Shown: piece by piece, positions 51,938-61,627 of the stretch | How the letters are laid out: each line of letters begins with the position of its first letter | Numbering within the stretch: position 1 is the stretch's first letter | DNA from: Burkholderiales bacterium | GTDB taxonomy: Bacteria; Pseudomonadota; Gammaproteobacteria; Burkholderiales; Nitrosomonadaceae | DNA length: 64,000 nucleotides | Assembly: GCA_024235735.1 (NCBI GenBank) | Contig: JACKLU010000002.1 | Coordinates: 1-64,000 of the forward strand | Direction: 5' to 3' | Program-made: the position numbers and the translations under genes | Notes under the pieces: generated by a model | Databases searched by the model: none | Told to the model about the DNA's origin: nothing | Seen by the model: only the letters and a program-made list of their open reading frames with translations

Positions 51938-53104
51938 TCAACTCAGTGCATGTTGCATGAGCTGGTTTTTGATCAAGGGTAAATGATTAGTGATTTCGAG
52001 TCCCAAATTTCGAATTCTGGCAAGAGTCGGATCTGAATTGTTGAATAATTTTTGTAAGCCGTCGGTGGCTGTTTCCAAGGCCAGAATATCTTCCTTACGC
52101 GCGCACTCATAATGACGTAACAGCATGAAATCTCCAATATCAGATTGCAAACCACGTTTTCTGATAATTTCTGCAAGTTTGCGCACGTCACGCAGCCCGA
52201 GATTGACACCTTGGCCCGCCAGTGGGTGGATTCCATGTGCTGCATCGCCAATCAGAACAAAACGCGGTTTAATCAAAGAATCGGCATGCACAAAATTCAA
52301 AGGAAAACCGGCTGGTGGTGTGATAAGCTCAAGCCTGCCTAATGTATGCGAAGCTGCTTCTGCGACACGCAGGCATAGTGTCTCGGCGGACAGTTCCCGT
52401 AATTGTGCTGCATGGATTTCGCTGGTTGACCAGACCATGGATACTCGATGATCTGCCAGTGGTAACAGCGCCAGAACGCCATCGCGTCTGAACCATTGAT
52501 ATGCGATATTGCGGTGTGGTAATTCCGTGCTGTAATTGGCAACGACGCCGATTTGCTGGTAAGCATGGCGCGAAACTCCTATGCCGGCCTGTTGACGTGT
52601 CCATGAATTGACACCATCAGCGCCGACAACAAGCGCAGTTTCAAGCGTGCGGCCATCTTCAAGCTGTATTTCGGCATGCGTAGTATGCCAGGTAATGACG
52701 ACACAGCTGGCGGGACAGATAATATTCAGGTCTTTTTCAGACTGTAATGCTTCCCAGACTGCGGTCTGCAACTGGCGATTCTCGATGATATGCGCCAGTT
52801 CGGCAACGCCGGTTTCATATGCACTGAAGTGGATGTGCGAGCAATTATCATCACCAAAAACGGTCATGTCATAAACCGGTGTCAGGCGCGATGCATCCAT
52901 TCGCTGCCAGATTCCCAGATCACGTAAAAAATCCACGCTGCCTGGACTAATGGCATAAATACGACTATCCCAGCTTTCATCGCTGGGTAAAGACGAGGGC
53001 TCGCGCGGCTCGATCAATGCGATCCTGAGACCGCTGCTTCTTAATGCAGCTACCAGACTTGCGCCGACCAATCCACCGCCAATGACAACCATATCAAATT
53101 TCAT
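51938..53104 (-). CDS. ubiH: UbiH/UbiF/VisC-family FAD-dependent hydroxylase (ubiquinone synthesis)
   Basis: 388-aa flavin monooxygenase. The dinucleotide fingerprint is VVIGGGLVGASLVAAL, the NADP/FAD-linking DG motif is GADGVNSWTRQQ, and FVLIGDAAHGIHPLAGQGVNLG is the C-terminal FAD motif. I chose the ATG at 53104 (MKFDMVVIGGG); an in-frame ATG at 53146 adds 14 unlikely residues. Which ring position it hydroxylates (UbiH, UbiF or UbiI type) cannot be set from sequence alone. Confidence 0.87.
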   Translation of the reverse strand: MKFDMVVIGGGLVGASLVAALRSSGLRIALIEPREPSSLPSDESWDSRIYAISPGSVDFLRDLGIWQRMDASRLTPVYDMTVFGDDNCSHIHFSAYETGVAELAHIIENRQLQTAVWEALQSEKDLNIICPASCVVITWHTTHAEIQLEDGRTLETALVVGADGVNSWTRQQAGIGVSRHAYQQIGVVANYSTELPHRNIAYQWFRRDGVLALLPLADHRVSMVWSTSEIHAAQLRELSAETLCLRVAEAASHTLGRLELITPPAGFPLNFVHADSLIKPRFVLIGDAAHGIHPLAGQGVNLGLRDVRKLAEIIRKRGLQSDIGDFMLLRHYECARKEDILALETATDGLQKLFNNSDPTLARIRNLGLEITNHLPLIKNQLMQHALS

Positions 53105-53182
53105 AGCATGATTATACAATTGCTTTGCGTAATAAGGGAAAAACAATGATTGAGTCGCCGTTCGAAGGAATCGGTTCTTCTA

Positions 53183-53194
53183 CTCTTCCGATCT
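53183..53194. other. 12-base match to the 3' end of a common Illumina adapter
   Basis: CTCTTCCGATCT occurs in the gap between ubiH and lolC. It equals the last 12 bases of the standard TruSeq adapter arms. The base before it is A, where the adapter has G, so the match stops at 12. A specific 12-mer is expected less than about once in 100 windows of this size. It may mark an assembly join or be chance. Confidence 0.4.
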
Positions 53195-53242
53195 TAATTG
53201 TGGCACACTGCATGTTTTGATGATTAAACACTCATTTAACCT

Positions 53243-54490
53243 GTGTCTCCCTACGAACTTTTTATCGGACTGCGCTATACTCGCGCAAAAAAACGCAATC
53301 ACTTCATTTCATTTATTTCGCTGATTTCACTGCTTGGCATCACGTTGGGCATGACCGCGCTGATTACCGTCATGTCGGTAATGAACGGTTTTCAGAAAGA
53401 AGTGCGCGCGCGCATTCTCGGTGTTGCTTCACATGTCCAGATCAGCGGGTTTGATAATCGACTGACTGACTGGGAATTTACCGCAGCCGAAGCTTCCCGG
53501 CACCCGGATGTTATCGCAGCAGCACCATTTGTCAATGCTCAAGCAATGGTCTCTTACGATCAGGTGGTTCATGGTGCGATTGTTCGTGGGATATTGCCGG
53601 ATAAGGAGAATAGGGTCGCGGATTTTGAAGCGATGATGACCAGCGGGGCATTGCAGGATTTGCAACCCGGTGAGTTCAATATCATTATCGGGATGGAATT
53701 GTCGCGCAGTCTTGGTGCGTATCGTGGAGACAAGATTGTATTGATTTCACCCCAGGGGCAGGTCACGCCGGCAGGCATTCTGCCACGGCTCAAACAGTTT
53801 ACTGTTGTCGGTATTTTTGAAGCCGGTCATTTTGAATATGATTCCGGTCTGGTGCTGATTCATATGAATGATGCGCAAAAACTCTACCGTATGACTGATG
53901 ATGCGGTATCCGGCGTTCGTTTGAAGCTGAATGACATGTTTCTCGCACCCAAGGTTGTCAATGATCTGGCAACATCATTATCCGGTGCATTTTATATCAC
54001 TGACTGGACAAAACAGCACGCCAATTATTTTCGTGCGATACAGATTGAAAAGCGCATGCTGTCGCTGATTCTGGCGCTGATTATTGCTGTGGCGGCATTT
54101 AATATCGTCTCTACGCTGGTTATGGCGGTTACCGACAAGCAATCCGACATTGCGATTCTACGTACACTTGGCGCAAGCCCGGGCAGTATTATGAAAATTT
54201 TTATAGTGCAAGGGACTTTCATTGGCGTCGCTGGAACAGTACTGGGTGTAACCGGCGGCATGCTGCTGGCGTTTAACGTTGGAGAAGTGGTGGCATTTAT
54301 AGAATGGATCTTCAGTGTGCAATTTCTTTCGAATGAAATTTATTACATCAGTGAAATTCCCAGTAATCCGCAGGCTGAAGATATTATCACAGTGGCACTC
54401 GTTTCGTTCGCGCTGAGTTTGCTGGCAACGCTTTATCCAAGTTACCGGGCATCCAAGGTCAATCCGGCAGAGGCTTTGCGTTATGAGTGA
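53243..54490 (+). CDS. lolC: Lipoprotein-releasing ABC transporter permease (LolC/E family)
   Basis: 415-aa inner-membrane permease that extracts outer-membrane lipoproteins for Lol[22 protein letters not shown] is the first membrane helix, a periplasmic domain (about 50-265) follows, and three helices end in [19 protein letters not shown]. The start is GTG. Only one permease gene is present next to lolD, so it may work as a homodimer (LolF-like) rather than LolC/LolE. It overlaps lolD by eight bases. Confidence 0.93.
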   Translation: MSPYELFIGLRYTRAKKRNHFISFISLISLLGITLGMTALITVMSVMNGFQKEVRARILGVASHVQISGFDNRLTDWEFTAAEASRHPDVIAAAPFVNAQAMVSYDQVVHGAIVRGILPDKENRVADFEAMMTSGALQDLQPGEFNIIIGMELSRSLGAYRGDKIVLISPQGQVTPAGILPRLKQFTVVGIFEAGHFEYDSGLVLIHMNDAQKLYRMTDDAVSGVRLKLNDMFLAPKVVNDLATSLSGAFYITDWTKQHANYFRAIQIEKRMLSLILALIIAVAAFNIVSTLVMAVTDKQSDIAILRTLGASPGSIMKIFIVQGTFIGVAGTVLGVTGGMLLAFNVGEVVAFIEWIFSVQFLSNEIYYISEIPSNPQAEDIITVALVSFALSLLATLYPSYRASKVNPAEALRYE

Positions 54491-55175
54491 TATTGTCATT
54501 TCATGTCAAAACCTGTTTAAGCAATTCGATCAGGGGGATCTGGAAGTCCCGGTGTTGAAAGGTGTCAATCTTAAAGTGGAACGTGGAGAGTTGGTTGCTA
54601 TTGTGGGTGCCTCCGGATCAGGCAAAAGCACATTGTTGCATCTGCTGGGTGGTCTTGATAAACCCAGCAGTGGGGAAATTAATATCCTGGGCCAGAACAT
54701 AGCAGCAATGAATGAAAATACGCGCTGCAAGTTGCGTAACGGCTCGCTGGGGTTTATTTATCAGTTTCATCATTTGTTGCCTGAATTTACGGCGCAGGAA
54801 AATGTGGCAATGCCGCTGTTGATCAGGCGTATGAGCAAGCAGGAGGCTCTGGAGCGCGCCGCTGAAGTTTTGCGGCAAGTGGGGCTTGGGCACCGGTTGG
54901 TACATACGCCAAGTGAATTATCCGGCGGCGAGCGTCAGCGCGCAGCTGTGGCCCGCGCACTGGTCACCCAACCAGCCTGCATACTGGCTGACGAACCCAC
55001 CGGCAATCTTGACCGCCATACTGCTGAAGCTGTATTTGATTTAATGTTGGAGTTGAACGAAAAAGTAAATGCCAGTCTGATTATCGTGACTCATGATCGG
55101 CATTTGGCTAATCGCGCTAAGCATATCCAGCAGCTCATTGACGGTGTGCTGCAAGGTATTGAGCAGGCGCCTTGA
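54483..55175 (+). CDS. lolD: Lipoprotein-releasing system ATP-binding protein LolD
   Basis: 230-aa ABC ATPase. Walker A is GASGSGKST (42-50), the Q-loop is [14 protein letters not shown], the signature [15 protein letters not shown] and Walker [12 protein letters not shown]. It energises the permease encoded just upstream; the genes overlap by eight bases. Confidence 0.96.
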   Translation: MSDIVISCQNLFKQFDQGDLEVPVLKGVNLKVERGELVAIVGASGSGKSTLLHLLGGLDKPSSGEINILGQNIAAMNENTRCKLRNGSLGFIYQFHHLLPEFTAQENVAMPLLIRRMSKQEALERAAEVLRQVGLGHRLVHTPSELSGGERQRAAVARALVTQPACILADEPTGNLDRHTAEAVFDLMLELNEKVNASLIIVTHDRHLANRAKHIQQLIDGVLQGIEQAP

Positions 55176-55242
55176 ACTATCTTTTATAAAAGGCGTTATC
55201 AATAATAGGCCAGATTACCTTGTCCGGTTTTGAGCAAGCAAA

Positions 55243-55830
55243 ATGATGAAATCGTTTAACCTTACTACTGCAATGCTTGTACTGATCCTGTGTCCAGCGT
55301 TTGGCTTTGCCCAGGATAACGGATCAACCAGCGACTTTCCGCATTATCGCGATGGTGTTTTGAGCATTCCCCGTGTCGATACCGATGAGCAACCGGGCGC
55401 ATTCTTGAATGGCATATTCCTATTTGATGCCAATAGCAATAGCTGGCGATTGCAGGAATTCAAAGTTTCGGAGTTATCCACACCCGGACGTTCGATTTAC
55501 TTCCTCGAGCCCGATGATGGGGTGGAAGTCGAGACCGCGGAAAGTTTCCCCGTTCAAGTATTTCTGAAAATCCGCGCACACCTGGCCAACGGGTGCCTGA
55601 CGGTTGGCGAAATTCATCAGCGCCTGAAGAATAACCGCTTTGAAATTATAGTCAACGCTATCAACACGGCGGCGGACGATGGCAGCATCGTCTGTACTCA
55701 GGCCCTGATCCCATTCGAGAAAATGGTGCCATTGCAGGTGTATGGTTTGCCTCGAGGCGTTTATGACTACATGGTCAATGGTGAAATAGAAGGCTCATTT
55801 GAGCTGATTGAGGACAATATCATTCACTAA
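55243..55830 (+). CDS. Exported protein of unknown function
   Basis: 195 aa with a signal peptide (about 1-23, ending GFAQ). The mature chain is acidic. A C-terminal beta-rich domain holds two cysteines (NGCLTV and SIVCTQA) that could form a disulfide, and ends in GLPRGVYDYMVNGEIEGSFEL. The pattern suggests a small periplasmic immunoglobulin-like or inhibitor-like domain, but I do not recognise the family. It lies 67 bp after lolD and before the cobalamin riboswitch. Confidence 0.75.
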   Translation: MMKSFNLTTAMLVLILCPAFGFAQDNGSTSDFPHYRDGVLSIPRVDTDEQPGAFLNGIFLFDANSNSWRLQEFKVSELSTPGRSIYFLEPDDGVEVETAESFPVQVFLKIRAHLANGCLTVGEIHQRLKNNRFEIIVNAINTAADDGSIVCTQALIPFEKMVPLQVYGLPRGVYDYMVNGEIEGSFELIEDNIIH

Positions 55831-55881
55831 AGCAGACGCGGTCGGGCAGGATTTCAGTGCCATGGTTCCGCCAAGCTATCC

Positions 55882-55910
55882 TTGACATTCGATCCGCATC
55901 GCTGTACCTT
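55882..55910 (+). promoter_or_regulatory. Sigma-70 promoter of the btuB operon
   Basis: TTGACA (55882-55887), 17 bases, TACCTT (55905-55910). Transcription from about 55917 would begin immediately before the cobalamin riboswitch. The -35 box is perfect; the -10 is moderate. Confidence 0.7.
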
Positions 55911-55921
55911 CCACACCCTTA

Positions 55922-56120
55922 CTTTGGGTGCCTTTTGTTAACGAAAGGTTAAACGGGAAGCTGGTGTGTTTTATCATTCAGAACAATTCCAGCACTGCCC
56001 CCGCAACGGTAAATGAGCTAAATAATTCGCACGAACGCCACTGTGTTATTGCATGGGAAGGCGCGGGTTAAAGAAATTTTAATGACTATTTCTACTCATG
56101 AGTCCGGAGACCGGCCTGAC
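55922..56120 (+). promoter_or_regulatory. Cobalamin riboswitch (B12 element)
   Basis: The region contains GGGTGCC (55926-55932), the TTAAACGGGAA segment (55949-55959) and GGTGTG, then the B12 box CAGCACTGCCCCCGCAACGG (55990-56009). The closing GTCCGGAGACCGGCCTGACG is at 56102-56121. This is the standard adenosylcobalamin riboswitch core. It lies 135 bases upstream of btuB and should repress the uptake and salvage operon when cobalamin is plentiful. The expression platform up to the btuB ribosome binding site is not resolved; a T-rich tract at 56185-56204 has no strong stem before it. Confidence 0.95.
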
Positions 56121-56255
56121 GTAAATACGATGGTATTGCGGAGGGCGTTACCAACTGAATGGCATAACTTATTTATGTTCAGGCGGTTTTATCTGTTTTT
56201 TTCCTCTGCAATCCTTTTTTAAACGGATAACGCGCGGGTGGCGCGGAGGAATTAC

Positions 56256-58148
56256 ATGAAACGATATAACCGGTTTGCAGTGTTCATGACTGCATCTGGC
56301 AGGCGTGTTGTTGACTTTACGCCGGGCGCAGTCATTCTGATAGCCATCGCAGCTGATGCAATGGCGGGCGGCGTGCAGCCAAACAATCCTCACCTTGAAA
56401 AACCTATTGTCGTAACAGCAACGCGTACAGCGCAACCCGTTGACGCTTCCCTGGCATCAGTGACGGTGATTACGCGCGAAGATATCGAGCGCCAGCAATC
56501 CAGGTCGATCGAGGATTTGCTGCGCGGTGTGACGGGTGTGAATATCATCAATAATGGCGGTCCGGGAAAAAGTACATTTGTGCAAATGCGCGGCACCGAA
56601 TCCGACCACATCATGGTCATGATCGACGGAATCCGGACGGGCTCGGCGACATCCGGTACAACAGCATTTGAAAATATTCCGCTTGAGCAGATTGAGCGCA
56701 TTGAAATTGTGCGCGGGCCGCGTTCAAGTCTGTATGGTTCTGAGGCCATCGGCGGCGTGATCCAGATTTTCACACGCAAGGGAAACGGCGGCAGCGGTCT
56801 TAATCCCGGTTTCAGTTTTGGCGGCGGCAGCTACGGCACGCTGAACGGTTCGGTCGGGCTGTCGAGATCGGGCGAGCGAGGCTGGTTTAACCTGACGGCC
56901 AGCGGCATGGGCACCAAAGGTTTTAATGCATGCACGGGCAGCGATACGGCCGGTTGTTTTACGATAGAGCCCGATCGCGACGGCTATCGCAATGTAGCCG
57001 GTTCGGCGCGCGCCGGTTATCGTTTTGAAAGCGGACTGGAACTTGATGCCAGTTTCATGCAGTCCGAGGGTAGAACGCAGTTTGATGGTAGTTTTGTCAA
57101 TAAATCAGAGATCATGCAACAAGTGTTTGGCGGCTCGGCGCGGTATTCGCCGTTGGATTTTTGGCGAATTAATCTGACTGCGGGACGCAGCCGGGAAGAC
57201 AGCGATAATTTTTTAGACAGGCAGTTTATGACACGCTTCCACACAACGCGCGATACCATCAGTTTGCAGAATGATTTTACCATCAACCCGAACCATCAAC
57301 TAACTGTGGGTATGGATTATCTGCATGACCATCTGGATAGCACGGAAGCGTTTATCAAAACCTCACGCGCAAACTGGGGCGCTTTTTCGCAGTACCTGGC
57401 AACGATTGACCGCCATCGTCTGCAATGGTCATTACGCTATGATGATAATCAGCAATTTGGCAGCTGGGTGACTGGCGGTGCGGGTTGGGGATATGCGATA
57501 ACTGAGCGTGTCAGTCTGGTGGCGAATTTCGGCAATGCATTTAAAGCACCGACGTTTAATGAGCTGTATTTTCCTTTCTTTAGTAACCCCGATTTGCGGC
57601 CGGAAAAATCGCTCGGATACGAGTTTGGCGTACGTGGTAATATGGCGTGGGGCAGGTGGTCGTTGAATGCGTACGAAACGTGGATTGATAATCTGATTAC
57701 TTACGATGCCCGAATACAGGCGCCAGACAACATCAACAAGGCGCGCATACATGGGTTGGAAACCACGCTCAGTACAACTATCCGTGGCTGGCTGCTGAAT
57801 GGTAATCTGACGCTGCTCGATCCGGAAAACCGCGCCCATGATGCTGACAGGGGCAATATACTGCCGCGGCGTGCAGAACATTCGTTTCGTCTTGATATTG
57901 ACCGTGCATTTGGCCGGTACCGCATTGGCGCCATGTTTCTGGCTGAAGGCGAACGTTTTGATGATTTTGGCAATACACGAAAACTGGACAGCTACGTCAA
58001 ATTTGATCTGCGCGCGGAATACGTCTTAAGCAAGCGTGTACGCTTGCAGGGACGTATTGAAAATCTGTTTGACAAGCATTATGAAACCGCGGCGTTTTTC
58101 AACCAGCCCGGGCGTAATTTCTTTGCCACGATACGTTATCAACCTTAA
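56256..58148 (+). CDS. btuB: TonB-dependent vitamin B12 receptor
   Basis: 630-aa outer-membrane transporter. After the signal sequence the TonB box and plug start at EKPIVVTATRTAQPVDA. The plug has VQMRGTESDHIMVMIDGI and IERIEIVRGPRSSLYGSEAIGGVIQI, and the barrel ends in RNFFATIRYQP. The start is the ATG at 56256, with GGAGGA five bases upstream, rather than the in-frame GTG at 56238. The cobalamin riboswitch and following btuM and cob genes support B12 as the ligand. Confidence 0.93.
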   Translation: MKRYNRFAVFMTASGRRVVDFTPGAVILIAIAADAMAGGVQPNNPHLEKPIVVTATRTAQPVDASLASVTVITREDIERQQSRSIEDLLRGVTGVNIINNGGPGKSTFVQMRGTESDHIMVMIDGIRTGSATSGTTAFENIPLEQIERIEIVRGPRSSLYGSEAIGGVIQIFTRKGNGGSGLNPGFSFGGGSYGTLNGSVGLSRSGERGWFNLTASGMGTKGFNACTGSDTAGCFTIEPDRDGYRNVAGSARAGYRFESGLELDASFMQSEGRTQFDGSFVNKSEIMQQVFGGSARYSPLDFWRINLTAGRSREDSDNFLDRQFMTRFHTTRDTISLQNDFTINPNHQLTVGMDYLHDHLDSTEAFIKTSRANWGAFSQYLATIDRHRLQWSLRYDDNQQFGSWVTGGAGWGYAITERVSLVANFGNAFKAPTFNELYFPFFSNPDLRPEKSLGYEFGVRGNMAWGRWSLNAYETWIDNLITYDARIQAPDNINKARIHGLETTLSTTIRGWLLNGNLTLLDPENRAHDADRGNILPRRAEHSFRLDIDRAFGRYRIGAMFLAEGERFDDFGNTRKLDSYVKFDLRAEYVLSKRVRLQGRIENLFDKHYETAAFFNQPGRNFFATIRYQP

Positions 58149-58160
58149 CAAGGAATCAAG

Positions 58161-58742
58161 ATGCTTATTCTATCCATACGCCATCAAATGGTTATCGTTT
58201 TATTGCTCGCCGTGTTAATGATTATTACGCGCAGTCATCATTTTATATCGCTGCACAATCTGCCAGGCGCTTCCTGGGCGGTCTTTTTTCTCGCAGGTGT
58301 TTATCTGCGCGCCGTGTGGCCATTAGCAGGTTTTCTGGTGTTGACCTGGGTACTTGATTACATGGCTTATACCTGGGGTGGCGCGAGCGGATTTTGTCTG
58401 ACCCCTGCGTATGGTTTCCTGTTGCCCGCCTATGCTTCGCTATGGCTGGCCGGCCACTGGTATGCCAGCCAGCATCAATATGCATGGCGCACACTGATGC
58501 CGTTGTCCTGGAGCATCTTTTTCGGATTAATCTTCTGCGAATTGTTTTCCAGCGGTGGTTTTTATTTCTTCTCGGGTCGTTTTGTCGAGACGACGTGGTT
58601 TGAATTTGCCGGGCGGACATCAGCCTATTTCCCGATGTATGTCGAGTCATTTTTGTTTTATGTGGGTTTCGCCATCCTATTGCATTGGATTATCGCTTTC
58701 ATAGTGCAGTCAATCCGTTTAAGCAAAATGGCAAGTAACTGA
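58161..58742 (+). CDS. btuM: BtuM-type cobalamin inner-membrane transporter (ECF S-component-like)
   Basis: 193-aa membrane protein with about six helices. GGASGFCLTPAYGFLLPAYASLW contains Cys79, aligning with the cobalt-binding cysteine known from BtuM of Thiobacillus denitrificans (Cys80). LDYMAY and HWYASQ flank it. Solitary BtuM proteins carry cobalamin across the inner membrane without a dedicated ABC BtuCD. It lies 12 bp after btuB and just before cobO. No btuC, btuD or btuF is in the window. Confidence 0.82.
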   Translation: MLILSIRHQMVIVLLLAVLMIITRSHHFISLHNLPGASWAVFFLAGVYLRAVWPLAGFLVLTWVLDYMAYTWGGASGFCLTPAYGFLLPAYASLWLAGHWYASQHQYAWRTLMPLSWSIFFGLIFCELFSSGGFYFFSGRFVETTWFEFAGRTSAYFPMYVESFLFYVGFAILLHWIIAFIVQSIRLSKMASN

Positions 58743-58745
58743 TCG

Positions 58746-59360
58746 ATGATCGAATGTAATGACACAGACAAGGCTCTGCGGCATCGCAGGCGCATGCAGC
58801 GTAAAAAGGAAATCGTGGATGCCGCGATTGCCCGTGCCAATCAAACCAAAGGATTGCTGCTGGTGCTGACGGGAAACGGCAAGGGCAAGTCCAGTTCAGC
58901 TTTCGGGATGGTGGCACGGGCATTGGGGCATGGTATGCGGGTTGCTGTCGCACAGTTTATCAAGGGACGCTCGGATACCGGAGAAGAGGCGTTTTTCCGT
59001 CAGCAGGCAAACGTGGTCTGGCATGTTCTTGGCGAAGGCTTTACCTGGGATACGCAAAATCTGGAGCGGGATGCCGAAACGGCGCGGCGCGGCTGGGCGG
59101 TCGTTCAGAATATGTTGCGTGATCCGCAGCTGAATCTGGTCGTGCTGGATGAGCTGACATATCCATTGAAATACGGCTGGCTGGATATGGAGACGGTGCT
59201 GGAGGATTTGAAGAATCGGCCGCCCATGCAGCATGTCATTGTAACCGGCCGCGCCGCGCCGCAGGCGCTTTGTGATCTGGCTGATACGATTACTGAAATG
59301 CACGATGTCAGGCATGCGTATCGCTCGGGAATCATGGCGCAAAATGGTATTGATTTGTAG
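58746..59360 (+). CDS. cobO: Corrinoid adenosyltransferase (CobO/BtuR type)
   Basis: 204 aa. It transfers the adenosyl group from ATP to Co(I) corrinoid, for uptake or synthesis. The P-loop TGNGKGKSS is at 42-50, with VAQFIKGRSDTGEE and VVLDELTYPLKYGWLD after it. It starts three bases after the btuM stop. Confidence 0.95.
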   Translation: MIECNDTDKALRHRRRMQRKKEIVDAAIARANQTKGLLLVLTGNGKGKSSSAFGMVARALGHGMRVAVAQFIKGRSDTGEEAFFRQQANVVWHVLGEGFTWDTQNLERDAETARRGWAVVQNMLRDPQLNLVVLDELTYPLKYGWLDMETVLEDLKNRPPMQHVIVTGRAAPQALCDLADTITEMHDVRHAYRSGIMAQNGIDL

Positions 59361-59408
59361 TAATTCATTGCGCCAGGAGAAACGCTGTTCGTTTCATACA
59401 GCGGCCTG

Positions 59409-60902
59409 ATGCGGCAATCGGGTTTTTGCATGCGCAATCAGACATTGATGATACAGGGCGCGACTTCAGATGCCGGAAAAAGCATGCTGGTCACCGCCTT
59501 ATGCCGCTGGTTGGCGCGGCAGGGCGTGCGTGTCGCACCTTTTAAGCCGCAAAATATGGCGTTAAATAGCGTGGTCAGCATAAACGGCGGTGAGATTGGG
59601 CGCGCCCAGGCGGTTCAGGCGTTTGCCGCCGGACTGGCGCCGCATACCGACATGAATCCCGTGCTACTGAAACCGAATACGGATATTGGCGCGCAGATCA
59701 TCATTCATGGACATGCGATAGCGAATATGGATGCCTGCGATTTTCATCAGTACAAGAAGATTGCACTGAGTGCGGTACTGGAATCGCATGCCAGACTGAT
59801 TGCGCAATATGACCGGATAATTGTGGAGGGCGCTGGCTCACCGGCCGAAATCAATCTTCGTGCGAATGACATAGCCAATATGGGATTTGCTGAGGCAGTC
59901 GATTGTCCGGTTATCCTGATCGCCGATATTGATCGCGGCGGTGTTTTTGCGCACCTTGTCGGCACGCTGGAATTATTAAGTGAAAGCGAACGGGAGAGGA
60001 TCAAGGGTTTTGTAATCAATCGTTTTCGTGGTGATATGGCCTTATTGAAACCAGGTCTCGACTGGTTGGAAGAGTATACCGGCAAGCCGGTTCTGGGCGT
60101 ATTGCCGTACTTTCAGGGATTGCATCTCGAAGCGGAGGATGCGTTGCCACAAACGTTAGCCTGTGAAACTACGATGCAACATGAATTGCTTCAAGTTATT
60201 GTTCCGGCATTGCCGCGCATCAGTAATCATACCGATTTCGATCCACTGCGCCTGCATCCGCAGGTCAACCTGCGATTTATTGGCCCCGGCGACACCATTC
60301 CGCCTGCTGACCTGATTATCCTGCCAGGCTCAAAAAGCGTACTGGCCGATCTTGAATGGTTGCGCAAGCACGGCTGGGAGCAAGCCATACAGCGGCATTT
60401 GCGTTATCGCGGTCGATTGCTTGGTATTTGCGGTGGTTTTCAGATGCTTGGCAAGCTGATTCAAGATCCTGATGGCTTGGAAGGCAAATCCGGTTGCGCT
60501 CAGGCATTGGCGTTTTTTGATATGAGCACAGTCATGCAACCTGAAAAATTGTTACGGAATGTACAGGGTGTACTGGCCTGTAGTGGCGCGGCAATTAAGG
60601 GGTATGAAATTCATAACGGCGTTACGACTTTTCATAAGCACTACAAGTCTGCGGTATACTTCGAGCAAGGCAGCGATGGTGCGATGAGTGAGGATGAACT
60701 GATTATGGGTTGCTATTTGCACGGTCTTTTCGAATCCGCTGACGCCTGTGCGGCGCTGCTGGCTTGGGCCGGGTTGAGGAGCGACGATCAAATGCGGGAT
60801 TATCATGCTGTTTGTGACGCAGCCATTGATAGACTTGCTGATAGTGTCGATCTCTGCCTGGATACAGGGTGGTTGAAGCAATTGTTGAATCTGAACAGCT
60901 GA
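59409..60902 (+). CDS. cobQ: Cobyric acid synthase
   Basis: 497-aa amidotransferase that amidates four carboxyls of adenosyl-cobyrinic acid diamide. The N-terminal ATPase domain begins with [15 protein letters not shown] and has [21 protein letters not shown]. The C-terminal class I glutamine amidotransferase has the nucleophile Cys in [12 protein letters not shown] and the His in [11 protein letters not shown]. The start could also be the ATG at 59430 ([10 protein letters not shown]), a common family start. Confidence 0.95.
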   Translation: MRQSGFCMRNQTLMIQGATSDAGKSMLVTALCRWLARQGVRVAPFKPQNMALNSVVSINGGEIGRAQAVQAFAAGLAPHTDMNPVLLKPNTDIGAQIIIHGHAIANMDACDFHQYKKIALSAVLESHARLIAQYDRIIVEGAGSPAEINLRANDIANMGFAEAVDCPVILIADIDRGGVFAHLVGTLELLSESERERIKGFVINRFRGDMALLKPGLDWLEEYTGKPVLGVLPYFQGLHLEAEDALPQTLACETTMQHELLQVIVPALPRISNHTDFDPLRLHPQVNLRFIGPGDTIPPADLIILPGSKSVLADLEWLRKHGWEQAIQRHLRYRGRLLGICGGFQMLGKLIQDPDGLEGKSGCAQALAFFDMSTVMQPEKLLRNVQGVLACSGAAIKGYEIHNGVTTFHKHYKSAVYFEQGSDGAMSEDELIMGCYLHGLFESADACAALLAWAGLRSDDQMRDYHAVCDAAIDRLADSVDLCLDTGWLKQLLNLNS

Positions 60903-60907
60903 CGCAT

Positions 60908-61441
60908 ATGAAAAATACAAAAACGCTGGTTTTAGGCGGTATCCGGTCTGGAAAAAGCCGTCTGGCGGAACGTTTCGCGATACAGAGCCATTTACCGGTT
61001 ATTTATATTGCCACGGCAACGATTGATGACGCAGAAATGCAGGCGCGTATCGCATTGCATCGTGCAAACCGTCCCAGTCACTGGCAAGTGATTGAGGAGC
61101 CGGTATATCTGGCCAATCTGCTGGGACAGCTGGCTGATGCGCAACACTGTCTGCTGGTCGATTGCCTCACGCATTGGCTTACCAATTTACTGACCCACCG
61201 GAATGGCATGCTCTTCGATCAGGAACATACTGCTTTTTTGTCGATTCTGCCAACTTTACCGGGACGCATTATTCTCGTCGGCAACGAAACCAGCATGGGT
61301 ATTATTCCGATCGGAGAATTGACCCGGCGATATTGCGACGAAGCCGGTAAATTACACCAGCTGGTTGCGCGGCAATGTGATGAGGTCATTCTGACAGTGG
61401 CGGGATTATCGCATTATCTGAAAGGCAATCCAGGTGATTGA
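60908..61441 (+). CDS. cobU: Adenosylcobinamide kinase / cobinamide-phosphate guanylyltransferase
   Basis: 177 aa. It phosphorylates adenosylcobinamide and attaches GMP, giving adenosyl-GDP-cobinamide. The P-loop is GGIRSGKSRLAE, with IYIATATIDDAEMQARI and LVDCLTHWLTNLL after it. I take the ATG at 60908; the in-frame start at 60869 lies within cobQ. It is the last cobalamin gene here. cobS, cobT, cobC and cbiB are not in the window, so the operon covers uptake, adenosylation and nucleotide-loop activation only. Confidence 0.94.
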   Translation: MKNTKTLVLGGIRSGKSRLAERFAIQSHLPVIYIATATIDDAEMQARIALHRANRPSHWQVIEEPVYLANLLGQLADAQHCLLVDCLTHWLTNLLTHRNGMLFDQEHTAFLSILPTLPGRIILVGNETSMGIIPIGELTRRYCDEAGKLHQLVARQCDEVILTVAGLSHYLKGNPGD

Positions 61442-61582
61442 TGCCGTGCGGACGTAATCTGATCTGCTGCGGTCGTGATGGTGGAATCAAAACCGGTGCG
61501 TTGCGCTTGTAAAGGTTTTTATTTGATTCAATTTCGGCATGGTTTTGCGGGAGACTGTGTGTTTTAATATTATGGCAAACTG

Positions 61583-61600
61583 CGATAATTACGATTATCG
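61583..61600. promoter_or_regulatory. Palindromic operator candidate upstream of the DUF457 gene
   Basis: CGATAAT (61583-61589), TACG, ATTATCG (61594-61600) is a perfect 7-4-7 inverted repeat 27 bases before the ATG at 61628. The half-site GATAAT resembles a Fur half-site, but the spacing differs from the usual 6-1-6. It does not look like a LexA box. The regulator is unknown. Confidence 0.35.
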
Positions 61601-61627
61601 ACTTATTTTGTGTATGTAACAACAATT

